A DNA stretch of 64,000 bases, taken from Caulobacter segnis. GTDB taxonomy: Bacteria > Pseudomonadota > Alphaproteobacteria > Caulobacterales > Caulobacteraceae. Below are positions 57,229-64,000 of this stretch, in pieces (the stretch's first letter is position 1; each line of letters opens with the position of its first letter). The translations under genes and the position numbers were made by a program. Below the pieces are notes generated by a model. That model was not told the origin of the DNA. It saw nothing but the letters and a program-made list of their open reading frames with translations, and did no database searches. The stretch covers positions 2,542,001 through 2,606,000 of the forward strand of contig NZ_CP096040.1 in NCBI RefSeq assembly GCF_023935105.1, in the 5' to 3' direction.

Positions 57229-60057
57229 ATGGCCAGGCTGAACCGCAGGACCGTCGTGGGGTTGGCCTTGGGCGCGGCCGGCGCGGGCCTGTCGCCGGGC
57301 GGAGCGATGGCCCTGGACGCGGGTCTCGGGATCACGGATTTGCGCGTCGAATGGCTGACCCAGCCGGTCGGGGTCGATACGCGCCGTCCGCGTTTCCGTT
57401 GGCTGCTGGCCGCGGATAAGCCGCGGCGAGACGTTTCGGTTCTAGGCGCGCGCGTTATCGTCGCCAGCTCACCAAGCCGCCTGGCCGCTCGCCAGGGTGA
57501 TGTCTGGGACAGCGGGCCTCGGAAGGGCGGGCGCCTGACGCTGAGCCCGAACAGAGACCTGCCGCTGGTGTCGCATCGTCCGTACTGGTGGGCCGTGGAG
57601 ATCGTCGACGCATCCGGCGCACGATGCTGGAGCCCGCCCGCGCGGTTCGTCACCGGAATCCTCGACGCTACCGAATGGCGGGCGCGCTGGATCATGGCGC
57701 GGCCCGAGAAGGTGCGTGGAAACCACGTGCGCGGGGTAGACAAGACGCTGGCCGATCCGGAAGACACGGCCTTGCCGTTGCTTCGCAAGGGTTTCCAGCT
57801 TGAGCGCCTGCCCGAGCGGGCGGTGGTCTCGGTCATCGGTCTGGGTCATTTCGAGCTGTCGGTGAATGGCAAGCCCGTGACCGCCAGCGTCTTCAATCCG
57901 GGTTGGACGGCTTACGACCGTACGGCGCTCTACACGACCTACGAGGTTCAGGAGCTTCTGCGGCCGGGCGCGAATGTGCTGGGCGTGATGCTGGGCGGCG
58001 GCATGTACGACGTCGAGAAGATCCCAGGGCGAAAGTCCAAGTTCGTCGACAGCTTCGGCCGCCCCAAGCTGCTCCTGCAACTCAGCCTGCACTATCCGGA
58101 CGGGCGCGTGGAGCATGTGGTCAGCGACACCGATTGGCGGGTCACCGAAGGGCCGATCGTCTTCGCCTCGATGTTCGGCGGCGAGGATGTCGACGCGCGG
58201 CGCGAGCGGACCGGCTGGAACCTGCCGGGCGCCGACGAAGCGGGCTGGCGACCGGCGCTGGCCGCTCCGCCGCAAAAAGCGCGACTGAAGGCCCAGGGCG
58301 TCCCGCCGATCGTCGTCCATCGCCGTTTCAAGCCGGTGGCGATCACCGAGCCCAAGCCGGGCGTCTTCGTCTATGACCTGGGCGAGAACTTCTCCGGGCG
58401 TCCGGACCTGGTGGTGCGCGGACCGGCCGGCGCCAAGGTGACCTTGACCCCCGCCGAGGTGCTGGGCGAGGACGGCTTGGCCTGGCAGCGCAGCTTCAAC
58501 GCCGGTCCGGACCGCTGGGTGCTCTACAACTACATCCTGGCCGGCCAGGGCGACGAACGCTTCACGCCGCGCTTCAACTATCACGGCTTTCGCTACCTGC
58601 AGGTCGAGGGCGCGGCCCCCGCGGGGCGTGGTCGCGCCGGCGTGCCGGAGGTCGTGTCGCTGACCGGCGAGTTCCTGCATGCGGACCTGCCCCAGGTCGG
58701 AACCTTCGACTGCGACGATCCGCTGTTCGTCCGCATCCACGGTCTGATCGAGCGGGCGGTGGTCAGCAACGCCTTCAGCGTCCTGACCGATTGCCCCCAT
58801 CGCGAGAAGCTGGGCTGGCTGGAACAGACCCATCTCAATGCGGCGACGATCTTCTACAATCGCGACGCCACGACCCTGTATGAGAAGATGATCGGCGATA
58901 TCGTCGACACCCAGCAGGCCGACGGCATGGTCCCCGGCATCGCGCCGGAATATGTCGCCTTCCTCGAGCCCGACGGTCGCGACCAGGACGCGCGCAATTC
59001 GCCCGAATGGGGCGCGGCGGTGGTGCTTAGCCCCTGGGCGGCCTATCGTACCTATGGCGACACCAGGGCCATGGTCGACGGCTATCCGGCGATGTGGCGC
59101 TATGTCGATTACCTGGCCTCGCGCGCCGCCGGACACATCGTCGATTTCGGCCTGGGCGACTGGTACGACGTCGGGCCGGGCAAGCTGGGCGCCTCGCAGC
59201 TGACCAGTCGGGCGCTGACGGGCACGGCCACATGGTATCAGGCGCTGGACGCCCTGGCGCGGATCGCGCGCGTGCTGGGACGGCCGGAGAGCGAGGCCGA
59301 CGAGGCGCGGCGTCGAGCCGACGTGGTCAAGGCGGCGTTCAACCAGCGCTTTTTCGATGCAGCAACGGGCTCGTACGATCGCGGCAGCCAGACCGCCACC
59401 GCCATGCCGCTGGCGCTGGGCATGGTTCCGACCGGGCAGGAAGGGCGGGTGCTGGACGCCCTGGTGAAGGCCGTGCGGGCCAGCCAGGACGGTATCACCG
59501 CCGGGGACGTCGGTTTCCACTACGTGGTGCGAGCCTTGACCGAGAATGGCCGCGACGACGTGCTGTTCGATATGATGTCGGTGAAGGACCGGCCCAGCTA
59601 CGGCTATCAGCTGGCCCAGGGCGGCACCGCCCTGGCCGAGGCCTGGAACGCCGATCCGACCAAGTCGCTGAACCACTTCATGCTCGGCCATGGCGAGGGC
59701 TGGCTGTTCGGCTCTCTAGCGGGGATCACCGTGGATTTCGCCGCCGAGCCCGATCGCGTGATCACCATTGCGCCCAAGCCGGTCGGGACCGTCAACGCGG
59801 CGTCCGCGACCTATCGCTCGACCCTGGGCGAGGTGAAGACCGCCTGGCGGCGCGAGGGCGGATTGATCCGGCTGGATGTCGATGTGCCGGCTGGCGCGCG
59901 GGCGACGGTGCTGCTGCCCACCACGCGACCGAACGCGGTGCTGGAAACGGGACGGCCGGTGGTGGGCGCGAAGGGCGTCCGCGCGACGCGGGCCGTGGCG
60001 CGGGGGCTGGAAATGGTCGTAGGATCCGGAGCTTACAGTTTCTCTGCGTCGCTCTGA
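57229..60057 (+). CDS. Alpha-L-rhamnosidase, GH78 family, Tat-exported
   Basis: A 942-residue GH78 enzyme that removes terminal alpha-L-rhamnose from glycans or glycosides. The leader MARLNRRTVVGLALGAAGAG is a twin-arginine signal. N-terminal beta-sandwich modules (about 35-480; 'YWWAVEIVDASGARCWSPPA') precede the (alpha/alpha)6 barrel, with catalytic-region motif DCPHREKLGWLEQTHL from Asp521 (Glu526 is the expected second acid), 'FGLGDWYDVGPGKLG' and 'YQLAQGGTALAEAWN'. ATG 57229 has GAGGGAAGAG upstream. The EQ after GWL, in place of GD in many GH78 enzymes, marks a separate clade. It is followed 33 nt later by the DUF1080 gene. Confidence 0.9.
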   Translation: MARLNRRTVVGLALGAAGAGLSPGGAMALDAGLGITDLRVEWLTQPVGVDTRRPRFRWLLAADKPRRDVSVLGARVIVASSPSRLAARQGDVWDSGPRKGGRLTLSPNRDLPLVSHRPYWWAVEIVDASGARCWSPPARFVTGILDATEWRARWIMARPEKVRGNHVRGVDKTLADPEDTALPLLRKGFQLERLPERAVVSVIGLGHFELSVNGKPVTASVFNPGWTAYDRTALYTTYEVQELLRPGANVLGVMLGGGMYDVEKIPGRKSKFVDSFGRPKLLLQLSLHYPDGRVEHVVSDTDWRVTEGPIVFASMFGGEDVDARRERTGWNLPGADEAGWRPALAAPPQKARLKAQGVPPIVVHRRFKPVAITEPKPGVFVYDLGENFSGRPDLVVRGPAGAKVTLTPAEVLGEDGLAWQRSFNAGPDRWVLYNYILAGQGDERFTPRFNYHGFRYLQVEGAAPAGRGRAGVPEVVSLTGEFLHADLPQVGTFDCDDPLFVRIHGLIERAVVSNAFSVLTDCPHREKLGWLEQTHLNAATIFYNRDATTLYEKMIGDIVDTQQADGMVPGIAPEYVAFLEPDGRDQDARNSPEWGAAVVLSPWAAYRTYGDTRAMVDGYPAMWRYVDYLASRAAGHIVDFGLGDWYDVGPGKLGASQLTSRALTGTATWYQALDALARIARVLGRPESEADEARRRADVVKAAFNQRFFDAATGSYDRGSQTATAMPLALGMVPTGQEGRVLDALVKAVRASQDGITAGDVGFHYVVRALTENGRDDVLFDMMSVKDRPSYGYQLAQGGTALAEAWNADPTKSLNHFMLGHGEGWLFGSLAGITVDFAAEPDRVITIAPKPVGTVNAASATYRSTLGEVKTAWRREGGLIRLDVDVPAGARATVLLPTTRPNAVLETGRPVVGAKGVRATRAVARGLEMVVGSGAYSFSASL

Positions 60058-60090
60058 CGCCATGCCCCTTCCGAAGGAGCAACGAACGAC

Positions 60091-60876
60091 ATGAAGATCA
60101 AGAACGTGATCGCCGCTTCCACGGCCGGCCTGGTCTTGCTGGCCGGGCTGGCGGCCTTGGCCCAGAGCAAGCCCGAGGAGACCGAAGTCTGGGCGCCGAC
60201 GCCGGCCAAGGTCACGCCGGCCCAGACCGCGGGCGGCGCGCCGTCGGACGCGGTGGTCCTGTTCGATGGCCACGATCTGGATCAGTGGGTCGCTTCGCAA
60301 GACAAGTCGCCGGCCGGCTGGACGGTGGCGGACGGCGTCATCACCGTGAACAAGGCGCGCGGCAACATCGAGACCAAGCGCGCCTTCCGCGACTATCAGC
60401 TACATCTGGAATGGCGCGTGCCGGCGGACATTACCGGGACCGGCCAGGCGCGGGGCAACAGCGGGGTCTTCCTGGCGTCGACGGGCCCGCGCGATCAGGG
60501 CTACGAGGTGCAGATCCTCGACAGCTACGAGAACGCGACGTACGTGAACGGCCAGGCGGGCAGCGTCTACAAGCAGCATCCGCCGCTGGTCAACGCCAGT
60601 CGCGCGCCGGGCCAGTGGCAGACCTATGACATCGTCTGGCGCGCGCCGCTGTTCGCTGCGGATGGCGCATTGGCCAAGCCCGCCACCGTGACGGTGATCC
60701 ACAACGGCGTGCTGGTGCAGGACAACGCCGTGCTGGCTGGCGAGACGGTCTATATCGGCAAGCCCAGCTACAATGCCCATGGAGCCACGCCCATCAAGCT
60801 GCAGGCGCATGGGGATCCCAGCGAGCCGATCAGCTTCCGCAACATCTGGGTCCGGGAGCTGGCGCCGCGCCCCTAG
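60091..60876 (+). CDS. DUF1080 (3-keto-disaccharide hydrolase-like) protein, exported
   Basis: A 261-residue protein with signal peptide (about residues 1-24) and one DUF1080 jelly-roll domain: 'DAVVLFDGHDLDQWVASQDK', 'LEWRVPADITGTGQARGNSG', 'GYEVQILDSYENATYVNGQA' and 'PISFRNIWVREL'. Relatives were recently shown to split 3-keto-glycosides, acting after a 3-dehydrogenase; I rely on general knowledge of that pathway. It follows the rhamnosidase by 33 nt and ends 4 nt into the convergent LacI gene, fitting a role in releasing sugars from a glycoside. Confidence 0.87.
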   Translation: MKIKNVIAASTAGLVLLAGLAALAQSKPEETEVWAPTPAKVTPAQTAGGAPSDAVVLFDGHDLDQWVASQDKSPAGWTVADGVITVNKARGNIETKRAFRDYQLHLEWRVPADITGTGQARGNSGVFLASTGPRDQGYEVQILDSYENATYVNGQAGSVYKQHPPLVNASRAPGQWQTYDIVWRAPLFAADGALAKPATVTVIHNGVLVQDNAVLAGETVYIGKPSYNAHGATPIKLQAHGDPSEPISFRNIWVRELAPRP

Positions 60877-61883
60877 GCCTGCGCCGGCGGCGCCGTGCTG
60901 GCCCGGACGATCAGGCGGTGGGGCAGGGTGACGTTCTGCAGGGTGCTGGCGCGGTCGCTCAGGATGTCCAGCAGCAGGCGCACCACCTCGTGGCCGATCT
61001 GCTCCTTGGGCTGACTGACCGTGGTCAGCTGCGGATGCAGATACTGCGCGAAGCGAATGTCATCGAAGCCGACGAGCGAGACGTCCTCCGGACAGCGCAG
61101 GCCCCGTTGGCGGATCGCCTCGATGGCGCCCATGGCCATCTCGTCGCTGAAGCAGAAGATCGCGGTCGGGCGGCCGGGCTCGTCCAGCAGCTCGCCCGCC
61201 TGGCGCACGCCCGACTCGATCGAGAAGTCGCCGATGGAGATGCGCAAGGCGCTGGCTCGGCCGTGGCGTTGGGCGGCCGACAATACGCCGGCCAGGCGGT
61301 CGCTGCTGATCGGGCTGGCCAGCGGACCGGTCACAACCCCGATCCGAGTATGGCCCAGGCCGTAGAGGTAGTCGACGACCTCGGCGGCGGCGCGCTCGTT
61401 GTCGATATGAGCGCTGGAGACCGCCAGTCCCGGCCGGAACTCGCAGCCGTTGACGATCGGCGTCTTGGGCCCCTTGGCCGCGACCATCTCGGCCAGGACG
61501 TCGGGCAGGCGGTGACCCAGGAAGATCAGGCCGTCGGCCTCCTTGCGCCGAAACATGGCCGCGTACTGCTCCTCGCGAGCCTCTTCGTGGCGGGTGTCGC
61601 CCAACAACACCGAGTAGCCGGCGGCCAGGGCGGCTTCCTCCACGCCGCGGATCACCTGCGAGAAGAATGGGTTCGAGATGTCCGGCACGGTGACCAGAAT
61701 CTTCTCGGTGCGCAGGGTGCGCAGGCTCTTGGCCGCGAAGTTCGGCTCGTAGCCCAGACGCGCGACCGCTTCCATCACCTTGGCGCGGGTCGCCTCCAGC
61801 ACCAGTTCGGGCGCGCTGAACACCCGTGAAACCGTCGCGGTGGACACCCCCGCGTCGCGCGCAACATCTTGAATGGTCGCCAT
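60873..61883 (-). CDS. LacI-family transcriptional regulator
   Basis: A 336-residue LacI-type repressor starting at ATG 61883 (MATIQDVARDAGVSTATVSR). The hinge and effector domain follow ('GYEPNFAAKSLRTLRTEKIL', 'GLGHTRIGVVTGPLASPISS', 'AIFCFSDEMAMGAIEAIRQR', 'VSLVGFDDIRFAQYLHPQLT'). It is divergent from the nucleoside-symporter-type MFS and sugar isomerase genes, with an operator-like sequence at 61975-61997 between them. A sugar from the rhamnosidase/DUF1080 pathway is the likely inducer (inference). Confidence 0.9.
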   Translation of the reverse strand: MATIQDVARDAGVSTATVSRVFSAPELVLEATRAKVMEAVARLGYEPNFAAKSLRTLRTEKILVTVPDISNPFFSQVIRGVEEAALAAGYSVLLGDTRHEEAREEQYAAMFRRKEADGLIFLGHRLPDVLAEMVAAKGPKTPIVNGCEFRPGLAVSSAHIDNERAAAEVVDYLYGLGHTRIGVVTGPLASPISSDRLAGVLSAAQRHGRASALRISIGDFSIESGVRQAGELLDEPGRPTAIFCFSDEMAMGAIEAIRQRGLRCPEDVSLVGFDDIRFAQYLHPQLTTVSQPKEQIGHEVVRLLLDILSDRASTLQNVTLPHRLIVRASTAPPAQA

Positions 61884-61974
61884 CGGCCGGACACTGGCGA
61901 CTAGCCGACAGCTTGGCAAGGCGCGGCTGTCGCGCCGGAACAGCCTTTAGCCGGTTGCCCGCTTAGCGGACCCC

Positions 61975-61997
61975 TGTTATCGATGATTTCGATTACA
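61975..61997. promoter_or_regulatory. LacI-type operator region upstream of MFS gene
   Basis: TGTTATCGA (61975-61983) and TCGATTACA (61989-61997) are inverted arms with one mismatch around TGATT. Inside it, GTTATCGATGAT (61976-61987) matches 10 of 12 positions of GTTATCGATAAC, as does the site at 57171. It is 65 nt upstream of the MFS start and 92 nt from the LacI start, which suits control of both. Confidence 0.5.
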
Positions 61998-62061
61998 TCG
62001 GAGCGGAGGCGGTCCAAACGGGCCGAAATCACCGCCCAAGCTGGTCGGGGAGGGCCAGACC

Positions 62062-63318
62062 ATGAAGACGAGCTTCCGGCTCTTCCTGATGATGGTGCTG
62101 CAACTGGCGATCTGGGGCGCCTGGGCGCCGAAGATCTTTCCCTACATGGGCATGCTGGGCTTCGAGCCCTGGCAGCAGTCGCTGGTCGGCAGCTCGTGGG
62201 GCGTGGCCGCCCTGGTCGGCATCTTCTTTTCCAACCAGTTCGCCGACCGGAACTTCTCGGCCGAGCGGTTTCTGGCGGTCAGCCACTTGATCGGCGGTCT
62301 GGCCCTGGTCGGCACGGCGTTCGCGACCAGCTTCTGGCCGTTCTTCGCCTGCTACCTGATCTTCAGCCTAGTCTATGTGCCGACCCTGTCGGTCACCAAC
62401 TCGATCGCCTTCGCCAACCTGAAGGACCCTGCCGCCGACTTCGGCGCGGTGCGCATGGGCGGAACGGTCGGTTGGGTGCTGGTCAGCTGGCCCTTCGTCT
62501 TCCTGCTGGGCGCGCATTCGTCTGCCGAGCAGGTGCGCTGGATCTTCCTGGTCGCAGCGATCCTGTCGTTTGTCTTCGCCGCCTATTCGTTGACCCTGCC
62601 GCATACGCCGGCCCGCAAGGACGCCCCGGGGATCGACAACCTGGCCTGGCGACGCGCCTTAAAGCTCTTGGCCGCGCCGTTCGTGCTGGTGCTGTTCCTG
62701 GTCACCTTCATCGATTCCGTGATCCACAACGGCTACTTCGTGATGGCCGACGCCTTCCTGACCAACCGCGTCGGCATCGCCGGCAACCTCTCGATGGTGG
62801 TGCTGAGCCTGGGTCAGGTGGCCGAGATCCTGACCATGTTCTTCCTGGGTCGCGTGCTGGCCAGGCTGGGCTGGAAGGTGACGATGATCATCGGCGTCCT
62901 GGGCCACGCCGCGCGCTTCGCGGTCTTCGCCTTCTTCGCCGACAGCATCCCGGTGATCGTGGCCGTGCAGCTGCTGCACGGGATCTGCTACGCGTTCTTC
63001 TTCGCCACCGTGTACATCTTCGTCGACGCGGTGTTCCCCAAGGACGTCCGCTCCAGCGCCCAGGGCCTGTTCAACCTGCTGATCCTGGGCGTCGGCAACG
63101 TGGTGGCCAGCTTCCTCTTCCCGTCGCTGATCAGCCGCCTCAGCCAGACCGGCGCCGATGGCGTCGCCAGCGTCGACTACACCAGTCTGTTCCTGGTTCC
63201 GGCCGGCATGGCCCTGGCGGCCGTGCTGCTGCTGGCCCTGTTCTTCCGTCCGCCGTCGCGCGGCCCAGTCGCCGAGACCGACGAGGTTCCCGCGACCGCC
63301 AGCCCGGCCCAAGTCTAA
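62062..63318 (+). CDS. MFS transporter, nucleoside:proton symporter-like family
   Basis: A 418-residue inner-membrane carrier with about 12 hydrophobic helices. The start 'FRLFLMMVLQLAIWGAWAPK' and the loop 'SNSIAFANLKDPAADFGAVR'-like stretch (read as TNSIAFANLKDPAADFGAVR) with 'MGGTVGWVLVSW' are characteristic of the NHS branch. Many such carriers in sugar loci take up disaccharides or 3-keto sugars rather than nucleosides. GGGGAGG precedes ATG 62062. It is followed 20 nt later by the sugar isomerase gene, presumably in one transcript. Confidence 0.87.
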   Translation: MKTSFRLFLMMVLQLAIWGAWAPKIFPYMGMLGFEPWQQSLVGSSWGVAALVGIFFSNQFADRNFSAERFLAVSHLIGGLALVGTAFATSFWPFFACYLIFSLVYVPTLSVTNSIAFANLKDPAADFGAVRMGGTVGWVLVSWPFVFLLGAHSSAEQVRWIFLVAAILSFVFAAYSLTLPHTPARKDAPGIDNLAWRRALKLLAAPFVLVLFLVTFIDSVIHNGYFVMADAFLTNRVGIAGNLSMVVLSLGQVAEILTMFFLGRVLARLGWKVTMIIGVLGHAARFAVFAFFADSIPVIVAVQLLHGICYAFFFATVYIFVDAVFPKDVRSSAQGLFNLLILGVGNVVASFLFPSLISRLSQTGADGVASVDYTSLFLVPAGMALAAVLLLALFFRPPSRGPVAETDEVPATASPAQV

Positions 63319-63338
63319 GCCCAGAAAAGGAAAGCCTC

Positions 63339-64000
63339 GTGCGCATGATCGCCAACGAACCCCGAGCGGCCGACCTTTCGCGGCGCGGACTGCTGGCCGC
63401 CGGCGCGGCGACCTTCGGCGCGGCCTTCGCCGGCGCCGCCAGCGCGGCGGAGACACCGTTCTTCCAGCGCCGCAAGCTGCCCGTCGGCATCCAGCTCTAC
63501 AGCCTGGGCCCGGATCTGGCGAAGGAGCTGGACGCCCAACTGGCCACGGTCGCCAAGATCGGCTTCAAGTCGGTGGAGCTGGCCGGCTACCTCGGCCGTA
63601 CGCCGGCCGAACTGCGCGCCGCCTTCGACAAGGCCGGCCTTGTCTGCCCCAGCGCCCATATCGCGCCCAAGGGCCCCAACGGCTTCAGCGGCGATCTCAG
63701 CAAGCTGGCCGACGAACTGCATGTGATCGGTGTGAAGTCGGCGATCATGCCGATCCTCTACATTCCCGACCGCCTGGGTAATGATCTGCGCCAGGCCGGC
63801 GTCCAGATGACGGCCGACGACTGGAAGTGGAACGCCGACTTCCTGAACGAGAAGGCCGCCGTGCTGAAGAAGGCCGGCATTGTCAGCGGCTATCACAACC
63901 ACAATTTCGAGTTCGCGCCGCTGGGGGATACCAACGGCATGGAGATCCTGCTGAAGGGCACCGATCCCAACCTGGTGACCTTCGAAATGGACGCCGGCTG
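63339..64000 (+). CDS. Tat-exported sugar phosphate isomerase/epimerase-like protein, 3' truncated by window end
   Basis: The frame runs from GTG 63339 (AAAGGA upstream; ATG 63345 is an alternative) to the window end without a stop, about 220 residues. Residues 13-36 (DLSRRGLLAAGAATFG...AASA) form a twin-arginine signal. The rest is an AP-endonuclease-2/xylose-isomerase-like TIM barrel: 'LPVGIQLYSLGPDLAKELDA', 'IGFKSVELAGYLGRTPAELR', 'GIVSGYHNHNFEFAPLGD' (metal-binding His/Glu) and 'VTFEMDAG'. Periplasmic members of this family occur with DUF1080 proteins and Gfo/Idh/MocA dehydrogenases in 3-keto-sugar loci, so further such genes are expected just past the edge. Confidence 0.85.
   Translation, partial: MRMIANEPRAADLSRRGLLAAGAATFGAAFAGAASAAETPFFQRRKLPVGIQLYSLGPDLAKELDAQLATVAKIGFKSVELAGYLGRTPAELRAAFDKAGLVCPSAHIAPKGPNGFSGDLSKLADELHVIGVKSAIMPILYIPDRLGNDLRQAGVQMTADDWKWNADFLNEKAAVLKKAGIVSGYHNHNFEFAPLGDTNGMEILLKGTDPNLVTFEMDAG

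Noticed and set aside
1..64000. CRISPR arrays, tRNA genes, insertion sequences or integrated phage
   Set aside because: No spaced direct repeats, cloverleaf-like gene, transposase motif or phage gene was found on either strand by eye.

Overview
The window looks like a chromosomal segment of a high-GC alphaproteobacterium, most likely Caulobacter or a close relative (inference). The grounds are five TonB-dependent outer-membrane receptors in 64 kb, an HWE-type histidine kinase, a match to the EcfG/SigT general-stress promoter, many ATGA/TGATG gene overlaps, and nearly every locus pairing a receptor with its own regulator, inner-membrane carrier and catabolic enzymes. I see no tRNA, rRNA, CRISPR array, insertion sequence or prophage.

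Layout. 1-2764: end of an AtuA-family gene, a split-off AtuA-like small domain, and a secreted 3-hydroxybutyrate-oligomer hydrolase, all overlapping. 3025-5808: a receptor with a clear terminator. 6128-8177: a soluble three-PAS HWE kinase facing an orphan LuxR-type HTH protein. 8504-21746: a sugar-acid/polysaccharide locus with a FadR-type GntR regulator, gluconokinase, two tandem double beta-helix plus propeller proteins, a receptor, a LacI regulator and an ACS-family MFS carrier. 21755-30324: aminotransferase, PfkB kinase, class II aldolase, MFS carrier, TetR regulator, receptor and a PepSY membrane pair. 30596-36580: an operon of CHASE3 hybrid kinase, CheR, CheB and receiver-kinase behind an EcfG-like promoter. 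36852-46628: PaiB-like protein, MocR regulator, amidohydrolase, receptor and a propeller-amidohydrolase fusion. 46629-56011: ACT protein, YheO/DauR-like regulator, and a compact operon of receptor, ornithine-cyclodeaminase-like enzyme, M61-like peptidase, CapA-like protein and M28 peptidase. 56015-64000: BNR-repeat sialidase-fold protein, GH78 rhamnosidase, DUF1080 protein, LacI regulator, nucleoside-symporter-type MFS and a Tat-exported sugar isomerase/epimerase cut by the window end.

How it works together. Each block reads as a self-contained uptake and degradation module: ligand crosses the outer membrane through a TonB receptor, is cut in the periplasm, enters by an MFS carrier and is metabolised under a local regulator. 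Several modules carry recurrent intergenic motifs that link their promoters: a palindrome CGACCATGGTCG (9829, 16070), ATCTGT-N3-ACAGGTT twice (8293, 8366), GATAGTTTTKAYTATC (23050, 28927), GGGTCCA (37593, 37637, 40821, 40904), TCAACRAAAYGTTGA (47924, 48070) and a GTTATCGATAAC-like site (57171, 61976).

The least familiar systems are the 21755-28879 transaminase-kinase-aldolase regulon with a 22-nt conserved operator-promoter, and the 48174-56011 receptor/peptidase/CapA/OCD operon with its DauR-like regulator. Both look like uptake pathways whose substrate cannot be named from sequence alone.
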